NCBI GenBank assembly: GCA_027327845.1
Contig: DAHVYC010000033.1
Location: 1-5,790, forward strand
Length of the DNA stretch: 5,790 nt
Source: Candidatus Nomurabacteria bacterium
GTDB taxonomy: Bacteria > Patescibacteriota > Minisyncoccia > Phycocordibacterales > UBA9973
Direction: 5' to 3'
Positions 1-4,748 of the stretch are shown one piece after another. The position numbers and the translations under genes were made by a program. A model generated the notes under the pieces. It saw nothing but the letters and a program-made list of their open reading frames with translations, had not been told where the DNA came from and did no database searches. Position 1 is the first letter of the stretch. The number at the start of each line of letters is the position of its first letter.

Positions 1-1
1 A

Positions 2-295
2 TTCCAAACTTTTGATAAAAAAAGTTTATATAAAGGTCTTATAGAAAAGTCGGCAATACTTTTTTATCTAATGAATAAAAATCATCCATTTCAAAATGGA
101 AATAAAAGAATTGCTGTCACAACATTGATGTTTTTTCTTGTTCAAAACAGTAAATGGCTTTCGGTTTCGAATAATGATATATATGAGTTTGCCTGTATGG
201 TTGCTGGCAGTAAGGCAGAAGACAAAGATAAAGTAATGGTGCTTATACGCTCATTTATTGAAAAAAATATTAAGGAGTTTGACCCGACAAAATAA
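2..295 (+). CDS. Fic/Doc-family protein, C-terminal part (5' end outside window)
   Basis: This is a partial gene. The frame is open from base 2 to a TAA stop and gives 97 residues, so the ATG at 71 is internal and not the start. Residues 28-36 read HPFQNGNKR, the Fic-fold active-site loop, followed by a hydrophobic helix (AVTTLMFFLVQN) and helical C-terminal sequence ending near residue 97. Fic-fold enzymes transfer AMP or phosphate to a protein. Doc, which has the NKR form of the loop, phosphorylates elongation factor Tu. The GNKR ending, rather than GNGR, fits the Doc side of the family. The residue before GNKR is Asn, where most Fic proteins have Asp or Glu that binds Mg2+; this may be a subfamily trait or weaken activity. 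No antitoxin is visible, since one would lie upstream. The family call is firm, but toxin function is inferred. Confidence 0.85.
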   Translation, partial: FQTFDKKSLYKGLIEKSAILFYLMNKNHPFQNGNKRIAVTTLMFFLVQNSKWLSVSNNDIYEFACMVAGSKAEDKDKVMVLIRSFIEKNIKEFDPTK

Positions 296-300
296 TATAT

Positions 301-756
301 ATGCAATTTAGTGAAATAACAAAAAAATATTGGACCAAAGAAGATTGGAAAGATCTTGAGAAGGTTCAATCAGTAGAGGATTTATATATTATTGCGCAAA
401 AAATAATATCTCGCATGCCAAAACCGATAGTGCAAGTCTGTGGACCAGTCGCAAACGGTGGACTCGGTTCTGTTGAGGCAAACCTGAATACTTTTAATGA
501 AACCATAAAACAGTTGCAGAGCCAGGGATTGAATGTTTTTGATCAGATGCCTTTTGAAAAACCCATGCAAATTCTTAAAAAGAAAGTGCTTGGCGAAAAG
601 ACCTTCAAAAGCATTATGAATGATTTTTACTTGCCGATATTTAAATCTGGCCTAGTGTCAGCTTTTTACTTTATGCCGACTTGGCAAACATCCCTTGGAT
701 CAAAATGGGAACACGAAAAAGTAAAAGAACTCGGCATCAAAATAGTTTATCTTTAA
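301..756 (+). CDS. DUF4406 / nucleoside 2-deoxyribosyltransferase-like protein
   Basis: The gene encodes 151 residues. After a helical N-terminus (about 1-40) comes a Rossmann-like core. A first strand ends in QVCGPV (45-50), and NLNTFNETIKQLQSQG (61-76) forms a helix leading to the strand LNVFD. Near the C-terminus, W128, S131, G133 and E137 have the W-x2-S-x-G-x3-E spacing of DUF4406 proteins, followed by a last strand (GIKIVY). In related nucleoside 2-deoxyribosyltransferases the Glu of the equivalent motif is the catalytic nucleophile, so E137 is the candidate active residue. The family acts on nucleosides or nucleotides, but the substrate here is unknown. The start is the first ATG after an in-frame stop at 280-282, five bases after the Fic/Doc stop. 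I see no well-placed Shine-Dalgarno; AAGGAG at 272-277 is too far upstream, so translational coupling is likely. The fold assignment is moderately sure. Confidence 0.6.
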   Translation: MQFSEITKKYWTKEDWKDLEKVQSVEDLYIIAQKIISRMPKPIVQVCGPVANGGLGSVEANLNTFNETIKQLQSQGLNVFDQMPFEKPMQILKKKVLGEKTFKSIMNDFYLPIFKSGLVSAFYFMPTWQTSLGSKWEHEKVKELGIKIVYL

Positions 757-762
757 TCTAAG

Positions 763-2514
763 TTATATCTTTTCTTCTATTTCTTTTTTGATTCTTATCA
801 AGAATTCCTCGATGTTGATATTTTCTAATTTTTGGTTATTTCTTCCTTCTATAGTGAGTTTCCCGGAATCTTTTTCTTTATCGCCTATTACTATCACATA
901 CGGTACCTTTTCCATTTTTGCATTGCGTATTTTTTTGCTTAATGATTCATTAGACTCATCAAGTTCCACCCTGATACCATTTTTCTTTAGAGCCTCAAAA
1001 ATTTTTCTTGAGTATTCGAGGTGTTTTTCTTCCGAAATAGGCAGAATTTTTACCTGTACCGGAGAAAGCCAAAGAGGGAAGGCACCAGCATAGTGTTCTA
1101 TAAGGAATCCTATAAATCTTTCATGGGTGCCAAGAGGGGCTCTGTGTATGCAAAGCGGAGTTTCCTCCTTTCCGTCCTTTGACGTATAGGTCAGGTTGAA
1201 TCTTTTCGGCACGGCGAAATCGACTTGGTTGGTTGCCAAGGTGAATTCTCTTCCAATTGCGCTCCAGACCTCAACGTCTATTTTAGGGCCATAAAAAGCG
1301 GCTTCGTTTGGTATCTCGACATACGGTATTTGGGATTCTATTAAGACATTTCTTACCATATCTTCCGTTTTCTTCCATAAAACCGGTTCATTTACGAATT
1401 TTTCACCGAGTTTTTTAGGATCATGTGTAGAAAATCTCATCACATACTTCTTAATTCCGAATATTTTGAAATATTTTAGATACATTTCGTTTACAGCCCT
1501 GAATTCGTCAGCAAATTGTTCTTCTGTGCAATAAATATGCGCATCGTTCATAGAGAGCATTCTTACCCTCATCAACCCGAATAATTCTCCTGATTTTTCA
1601 TGTCTATAACAAGTGCCGTATTCCGCCAGTCTGATAGGTAGATCTTTATAACTTCTCTTTTCGGAGTCGAAAATTTTGTGATGATGAGGGCAATTCATGG
1701 CTTTCAAATAATATTTTCCGCCTTCATACTCCATAGGAGGGAACATGCTTTCCTCATAATATGGCAAATGTCCACTTCTCAAATACATTGAATCTTTCGC
1801 CAAATGAGGAGTTTTAACGCGAGAATATCCTGCGGATGATTCCGTTTCTTTCGCTAATTTTTCCAACTCTTCGACTATTATAGTTCCCCTAGGAAGCCAT
1901 AAGGGAAGCCCCGGACCGACATCATCGTCGAAGGTGAATATTTTCAACTCTTTTCCGAGTTTTCGATGATCTCTCTTTTCTGCTTCTTCACGCATTTTTA
2001 TGTATTCTTCCAGTTCTTCTTTAGTATGAAAGGCAAGCCCATATATACGGGTGAGCATTTTATTTTTTTCATCCCCGCGCCAATAAGCTCCCGCTACTCG
2101 ATCCAGCTTAAAAGAACCGTCTTTTATTTCCTTGCTTGGATTTTCCAAGTGGCCCCCTCTACACAGATCGGTGAATTTTCCGCAAGTGTAAAATGTTATT
2201 TTTTCTCCTTTTCCCAAGATTTCATCTATAAGCTCTATTTTATATTTATTTTCTTTAAAATATTCCTTTGCTTCTTCTTCCGTTTTTTCTTTAAAGGAAA
2301 ATTCTTTCCAAGTTTTAAGTATCTCTTTCATTTTTTTCTCTATTTTAGGCAGGTCTTTGTCAGAAACAGGAGACGTAAATTCGAAATCATAGTAAAAACC
2401 GTCTTCTATGGATGGTCCTATGGTATTTTTTGTCCCAGGATAGAGTTCCAGTACTGCTGCTGCCAGGAGATGGGCCAGGGAATGTCTTAAATTGTGTAAT
2501 TGTTCGCTTTCCAT
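763..2514 (-). CDS. thrS: Threonyl-tRNA synthetase, class II, lacking the TGS domain
   Basis: The 583-residue protein charges tRNA-Thr in the cytoplasm. The editing domain comes first, with HSLAH (H11, H15) and CRGGH (C118, H122). The catalytic core holds the Zn ligands C275 (AMNCPHH), H326 (NDAH) and H457 (CIHRA). Motif 2 is around YRHE (R304) and motif 3 around GTHERF (R466). The anticodon-binding domain runs from about 487 to the end (for example ILPISEE and YVIVIGDKE). E. coli ThrRS is 642 residues, and the roughly 60-residue N-terminal TGS domain is absent here. I chose the ATG at 2514. An in-frame ATG at 2571 would add 19 residues, but it lies in the loop of the leader terminator, so those residues would be attenuator sequence. 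There is no Shine-Dalgarno before 2514. Expression is probably controlled by the T-box upstream. The gene ends six bases from the convergent gene on its left. Confidence 0.97.
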   Translation of the reverse strand: MESEQLHNLRHSLAHLLAAAVLELYPGTKNTIGPSIEDGFYYDFEFTSPVSDKDLPKIEKKMKEILKTWKEFSFKEKTEEEAKEYFKENKYKIELIDEILGKGEKITFYTCGKFTDLCRGGHLENPSKEIKDGSFKLDRVAGAYWRGDEKNKMLTRIYGLAFHTKEELEEYIKMREEAEKRDHRKLGKELKIFTFDDDVGPGLPLWLPRGTIIVEELEKLAKETESSAGYSRVKTPHLAKDSMYLRSGHLPYYEESMFPPMEYEGGKYYLKAMNCPHHHKIFDSEKRSYKDLPIRLAEYGTCYRHEKSGELFGLMRVRMLSMNDAHIYCTEEQFADEFRAVNEMYLKYFKIFGIKKYVMRFSTHDPKKLGEKFVNEPVLWKKTEDMVRNVLIESQIPYVEIPNEAAFYGPKIDVEVWSAIGREFTLATNQVDFAVPKRFNLTYTSKDGKEETPLCIHRAPLGTHERFIGFLIEHYAGAFPLWLSPVQVKILPISEEKHLEYSRKIFEALKKNGIRVELDESNESLSKKIRNAKMEKVPYVIVIGDKEKDSGKLTIEGRNNQKLENINIEEFLIRIKKEIEEKI

Positions 2515-2540
2515 TTTAAGTTTTATTAAATTATTTATTA

Positions 2541-2592
2541 AAATTAAAATCGCCCCGACAAAAATGAACATGCATTCATTTTTGTCGGGGCG
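2541..2592 (-). terminator. Intrinsic terminator (attenuator) in the thrS leader
   Basis: The minus strand reads CGCCCCGACAAAAATGAA (2592-2575), then a six-base loop TGCATG, then its exact reverse complement (2568-2551). That makes an 18-bp perfect stem with a GC-rich base. It is followed by ATTTTAATTT, a U-rich but interrupted tract. Its 5' arm is shared with the T-box antiterminator, so it should form when tRNA-Thr is charged. The downstream thrS start codon is 36 bases beyond the stem. Confidence 0.93.
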
Positions 2593-2615
2593 AGTCTATT
2601 TCGCGGTTCCACCCG
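2586..2615 (-). promoter_or_regulatory. T-box antiterminator with tRNA-acceptor-binding bulge
   Basis: On the minus strand, CGGG (2615-2612) pairs with CCCG (2589-2586), and GCG (2604-2602) pairs with CGC (2592-2590). These two helices are separated by the seven-base bulge TGGAACC (2611-2605), the standard T-box antiterminator layout. The first four bulge bases, TGGA, pair with the tRNA 3' end. They predict a UCCA end, that is U at the discriminator position of tRNA-Thr. The 3' half of both helices is also the 5' arm of the terminator, so the two structures exclude each other. Confidence 0.85.
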
Positions 2616-2729
2616 GCTTTGGTCTCTTTAAGTACACTGCAGATTAGCCTCTTTAGGTCCTACCAGAAGGTGGGATTATGGTTGGTAGCCACAACAATTT
2701 CTGCTCTTAAAAGAGTATCATAATAACCA

Positions 2730-2753
2730 AAAAAGCACAATAATTTGCTTTTT
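2730..2753 (-). repeat. 8-bp inverted repeat in the thrS leader
   Basis: AAAAAGCA (minus strand, 2753-2746) pairs with TGCTTTTT (2737-2730) across an eight-base loop. It lies at the 5' end of the predicted thrS leader, where Stem I is expected to begin, and also just upstream of the rpmF promoter region on the other strand. Most pairs are A-T, so the hairpin is weak. It could be part of the T-box fold or simply chance in AT-rich DNA. Confidence 0.35.
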
Positions 2754-2772
2754 AACCTAAAATCAGTATACT
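2745..2772 (+). promoter_or_regulatory. Candidate rpmF promoter
   Basis: A -10 hexamer TATACT at 2767-2772 is preceded 16 bases upstream by TTGCTT (2745-2750). Because AGTATACT is a palindrome, this -10 overlaps the thrS -10 on the other strand. A start 6-8 bases downstream would fall at 2778-2780, on the rpmF ATG, implying a leaderless message. That agrees with the absence of a Shine-Dalgarno. An alternative -10, CATAAT at 2719-2724, would give a conventional leader. Confidence 0.3.
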
Positions 2773-2792
2773 TGCCTATATGGTAGTAAGAA
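2765..2792 (-). promoter_or_regulatory. Candidate thrS leader promoter
   Basis: A good -10 hexamer, TATACT, lies at 2770-2765 on the minus strand. A weak -35 candidate, TTCTTA, lies at 2792-2787, 16 bases upstream. Transcription would start near 2758, at the beginning of the structured T-box leader, which suits its function. The -35 falls inside the first codons of the divergent gene rpmF. The call rests on the -10 and on position; the -35 is poor. Confidence 0.4.
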
Positions 2793-3004
2793 TGAGACAT
2801 ACAAGGTCCCATACAAAAAACAGGCGTTCTCATCACGCCTTGAAAAGTACGGGCCTCACAAAATGCGATAATTGCAAAAATATGAAAAAACGCCATGCGG
2901 TCTGTCCATCTTGCGGTTTTTACAGAGGAACCAAGGTTCTGGATTTAGTAAAAAAGATGGAAAAGAAGCAGAAGAAAGAAAAGGCGAAAAAAGCGCAAAG
3001 TTAG
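2780..3004 (+). CDS. rpmF: 50S ribosomal protein bL32
   Basis: The 74-residue protein is a small component of the large ribosomal subunit. The N-terminus is basic, with RMRHTRSHTKNRRSHHAL at 4-21, the typical L32 start. It is followed by a zinc ribbon with four cysteines, CDNC (C29, C32) and CPSC (C42, C45), then GFYRG and a lysine-rich tail (58-71). Length fits bL32, slightly longer than the usual 55-65 because of the tail. The ATG at 2780 gives the conserved MVVRMRH start; no Shine-Dalgarno precedes it. It is divergent from thrS and heads a rightward run with nusB, rnc and smc, so it is probably the first gene of that operon. Its TAG stop is the first unit of a CTAG heptad array. Confidence 0.95.
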   Translation: MVVRMRHTRSHTKNRRSHHALKSTGLTKCDNCKNMKKRHAVCPSCGFYRGTKVLDLVKKMEKKQKKEKAKKAQS

Positions 3005-3057
3005 TTGCTAGGGCCTAGTGACTGGGGACTAGAACCTAGAAACTAGAACCTAATTTT
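3001..3057 (+). repeat. CTAG heptad array between rpmF and nusB
   Basis: The spacer is built of 7-base steps. CTAG or a one-base variant recurs at 3001 (TTAG), 3008, 3015, 3022 (CTGG), 3029, 3036, 3043 and 3050 (CTAA), with three-base inserts TTG, GGC, TGA, GGA, AAC, AAA and AAC. Five of the eight are exact CTAG. The array begins on the TAG stop of rpmF and ends seven bases before the nusB ATG, filling the whole spacer. The best units give an 11-base direct repeat ACTAGAACCTA at 3028-3038 and 3042-3052. I know no function. It resembles in kind the short tandem heptanucleotide repeats described in cyanobacteria, with a different sequence. Confidence 0.8.
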
Positions 3058-3058
3058 T

Positions 3059-3985
3059 ATGGCAAATCGGCACCTTTCAAGATCAATAGTACTTCAGACT
3101 CTTTTTGAATGGGATTTTATGTCCACAGAAGAAAAAGAGAGTATTTGGGATGATAAAAAAACAAAAAGTGTCCTGGATAGGAATTTGAAAGAATTTGCAC
3201 CCGGTCTTGAAGATGACGAATTTGTTTATTCTCTTCTAGGGAATGTGCTGAAAAAAAGCAAAGTAATAGATGAAATAATAGAAAAAGCTGCTCCAGATTG
3301 GCCCTTAGATAAAATCTCTGTAGTCGATAGAAATATATTACGCATTGGGCTAACAGAGCTCCTTTTCGGGGATAGAAAACAGGTTCCTCCTAAAGTGGCA
3401 ATAAATGAAGCCATAGAACTTGCAAAAACTTTTGGAGGAGAAAATTCCAGTAAGTTTGTAAATGGAGTTCTTGGGGCAGTTTATAAAGAAATAGGAGAAC
3501 CTGGCAAAGAACAAACCAGTAAGAAAAAGAAATCTGAAGAACCAGTCGATATAAGCAAATTGCCAGTTGAAAATTTAGGAGGAGCTTTAGTGTATGCAAA
3601 AGCCGATGGAGAAGTTTTATTTGCTTTAGTGCATGATGTTTTCGGGTATTGGACTTTATCGAAAGGTAAAATAGAGGCAAATGAAGATGTAATAGAAGCT
3701 ACAAAGAGGGAGATAAAAGAAGAAATAGGTTTGGATATTTCCGTGAAGGAAAAAATAGGGGAAAATGAATATGTTGCAACTCATCCAGAGAATGGTAAAA
3801 CCTTAAAGAAGGTGACATATTTCTTGGCAGAAAGCGATTATAAAGAACTCAAGTTGGGGACTTCAGGCGGACTCGACGATGCCAAATGGTTTCATTTGAA
3901 AGAATTGCCCGAGCTTCGCATTTACAATGACATTATTCCACTTGTTACAAAGGCGATCGAATTTATAAGTAAAAATAATAATTAG
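3059..3985 (+). CDS. nusB: Fusion of transcription antitermination factor NusB with a Nudix hydrolase
   Basis: The protein has 308 residues, about twice the usual NusB (130-160). Residues 1-145 are NusB: an N-terminal RHLSRSIVLQTLFEWDF, then VDRNILRIGLTELL (89-102), PKVAINEAIELAKTFG (111-126) and SSKFVNGVLGAVY (130-142). NusB binds boxA RNA with NusE and supports antitermination on rRNA operons. A charged linker (about 147-168, with KKKK) leads to a Nudix domain (172-306). Its Nudix box at 203-225 is perfect: G203, E209, R217-E218, E221-E222, G224. The domain hydrolyses a nucleoside diphosphate linked to something else. The GYWTLSKGKIE context resembles MutT/Ap4A-hydrolase types, but the substrate is unproven. 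The frame is open throughout with no stop between domains, so this looks like a real fusion. There is no Shine-Dalgarno. It sits between rpmF and rnc, flanked by CTAG heptad arrays. Confidence 0.93.
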   Translation: MANRHLSRSIVLQTLFEWDFMSTEEKESIWDDKKTKSVLDRNLKEFAPGLEDDEFVYSLLGNVLKKSKVIDEIIEKAAPDWPLDKISVVDRNILRIGLTELLFGDRKQVPPKVAINEAIELAKTFGGENSSKFVNGVLGAVYKEIGEPGKEQTSKKKKSEEPVDISKLPVENLGGALVYAKADGEVLFALVHDVFGYWTLSKGKIEANEDVIEATKREIKEEIGLDISVKEKIGENEYVATHPENGKTLKKVTYFLAESDYKELKLGTSGGLDDAKWFHLKELPELRIYNDIIPLVTKAIEFISKNNN

Positions 3986-4038
3986 GCTTTGGGCTCTAGG
4001 TTCTAGCAGTATGCTAATACCTAGCGCTTAGCGCCAGA
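3982..4038 (+). repeat. Second CTAG heptad array, between nusB and rnc
   Basis: This spacer again steps by seven. TTAG (3982), TTGG (3989), CTAG (3996) and CTAG (4003) come first; then, after a phase shift of four bases, CTAA (4014), CTAG (4021) and TTAG (4028). It begins on the TAG stop of the nusB fusion gene, as the first array begins on the rpmF stop. CTAGGTTCTAG at 3996-4006 is the exact reverse complement of CTAGAACCTAG at 3029-3039, so the two arrays are partly inverted relative to each other. The units are more degenerate than in the first array. Confidence 0.65.
3996..4024 (+). repeat. Hairpin within the nusB-rnc spacer
   Basis: CTAGGTTCTAGCA (3996-4008) and TGCTAATACCTAG (4012-4024) pair at 11 of 13 positions around a three-base loop, GTA. 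No T-run follows, so it is not a standard intrinsic terminator. In RNA it could be a processing site or an mRNA stabiliser between nusB and rnc. It could also be a by-product of two facing heptad runs. Confidence 0.55.
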
Positions 4039-4048
4039 ATTTAAGATT

Positions 4049-4747
4049 ATGGTTGAGTTTTCAAACTTTGAAAAGAAAACAAAAATTGTTTTCAAAAATA
4101 AGGATCTACTTAGGCAGGCTTTTGTGCATCGTTCCTATATAAACGAAAATTCCGGTTCCAATTTATCACACAATGAAAGATTGGAATTCCTAGGAGATGC
4201 GGTGCTGGAACTTATTGTTACCGATTATCTTTATAGAAAATATCCGAACTATACCGAAGGAGAACTTACCGCTATACGTTCCGCATTAGTTAATGCGATA
4301 ATAATTGCAGAAGTGGCAGGGAAGATAGGAATGAATGATTATCTTCTTCTCTCAAGAGGGGAATCGAAAGATAACGGAAGTAAAGCAAGACAATATATCC
4401 TTGCTAATACTTATGAAGCATACATCGGAGCAGTATACTTGGATCAAGGATATGAAGCGGTGAAAAAATTTATCACTTCCACGCTTCTTCCTTTTACCGA
4501 AGAAATAGTGGCCAAGAAACTTTGGCGCGATTCTAAAAGTCTTGTACAGGAAAAAGCTCAAGAATTCGTAGGAGTTACACCAGTCTATAAAGTATTGCAT
4601 GAAACCGGTCCTGACCACGATAAGCATTTTACGGTAGGTATTTTCTTTGGAGAAAAATTAATTGCTGAGGGCAAAGGAAAGTCAAAACAGGAAGCGGAGC
4701 AAAAAGCTGCAGAGACTGCTTTAAAAATAAAAAATTGGATGGAATAA
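4049..4747 (+). CDS. rnc: Ribonuclease III
   Basis: The 232-residue protein cleaves double-stranded RNA, including rRNA precursors, as a dimer. The catalytic domain (1-150) has the signature HNERLEFLGDAVLE (41-54), which supplies E43, E46 and D50 (E. coli E38, E41, D45). ILANTYEAYIGAVYLDQGY (117-135) follows. The metal-binding Glu is present (E123, E. coli E117), but the partner acidic residue (E. coli D114) is Asn at 120, coded by AAT at 4406-4408. A double-stranded-RNA-binding domain occupies 162-230 (SLVQEKAQE, then GKGKSKQEAEQKAAETAL). Length matches the family (E. coli 226). The ATG at 4049 gives the usual N-terminus, without a clear Shine-Dalgarno. The stop is one base from the smc start. 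Placement beside nusB fits a shared role in rRNA synthesis and maturation. Confidence 0.96.
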   Translation: MVEFSNFEKKTKIVFKNKDLLRQAFVHRSYINENSGSNLSHNERLEFLGDAVLELIVTDYLYRKYPNYTEGELTAIRSALVNAIIIAEVAGKIGMNDYLLLSRGESKDNGSKARQYILANTYEAYIGAVYLDQGYEAVKKFITSTLLPFTEEIVAKKLWRDSKSLVQEKAQEFVGVTPVYKVLHETGPDHDKHFTVGIFFGEKLIAEGKGKSKQEAEQKAAETALKIKNWME

Positions 4748-4748
4748 T

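Larger units (their letters stand above)
2551..2760 (-). promoter_or_regulatory. T-box riboswitch leader of thrS
   Basis: T-box leaders bind a cognate tRNA. An uncharged 3' end stabilises an antiterminator and lets transcription enter a synthetase or amino-acid gene. Here the minus strand carries the conserved T-box sequence GGGTGGAACCGCG (2614 down to 2602), followed directly by an antiterminator and a strong terminator, all upstream of a tRNA synthetase gene. This is the canonical order. The effector should be tRNA-Thr. The upstream part (2615-2760) is structured: CTACCA at 2688-2683 pairs with TGGTAG at 2665-2660, ATTATG at 2724-2719 pairs with CATAAT at 2680-2675, and TTTAGGT at 2761-2755 pairs with ACCTAAA at 2658-2652. 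ACC threonine triplets lie at 2686, 2682, 2671 and 2658. I could not fold a standard Stem I that fixes one as the specifier, so the 5' boundary and specifier remain open. Confidence 0.87.

Noticed and set aside
1966..2490. 174-codon plus-strand frame inside thrS
   Set aside because: It is the complement of conserved thrS coding sequence; its Phe-rich composition is what antisense of Lys/Glu-rich codons gives.
2512..2571. Upstream in-frame ATG at 2571 as the thrS start (602 residues)
   Set aside because: It lies in the loop of the leader terminator. The added 19 residues are the terminator arm and AT-rich leader, whereas the ATG at 2514 gives the expected N-terminus just before the editing domain.
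2602..2625. GGTTCCACCC stretch resembling the T arm of a tRNA
   Set aside because: No acceptor, D or anticodon arms can be built around it, and it is the reverse complement of the T-box motif.
2660..2896. 78-codon minus-strand frame over the leader and antisense to rpmF, as a possible leader peptide or gene
   Set aside because: It is antisense to a conserved ribosomal protein, has no recognisable protein character, and its 3' half is explained by the structured T-box RNA.
3001..3057. CRISPR array
   Set aside because: The repeat unit is only seven bases with three-base inserts, and no repeat of 20 or more bases with unique spacers exists.
3029..4006. nusB-Nudix gene plus inverted repeats as a small mobile element
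   Set aside because: There is no transposase or target-site duplication, and NusB is a conserved housekeeping protein in a normal neighbourhood. The repeats are part of the heptad arrays.
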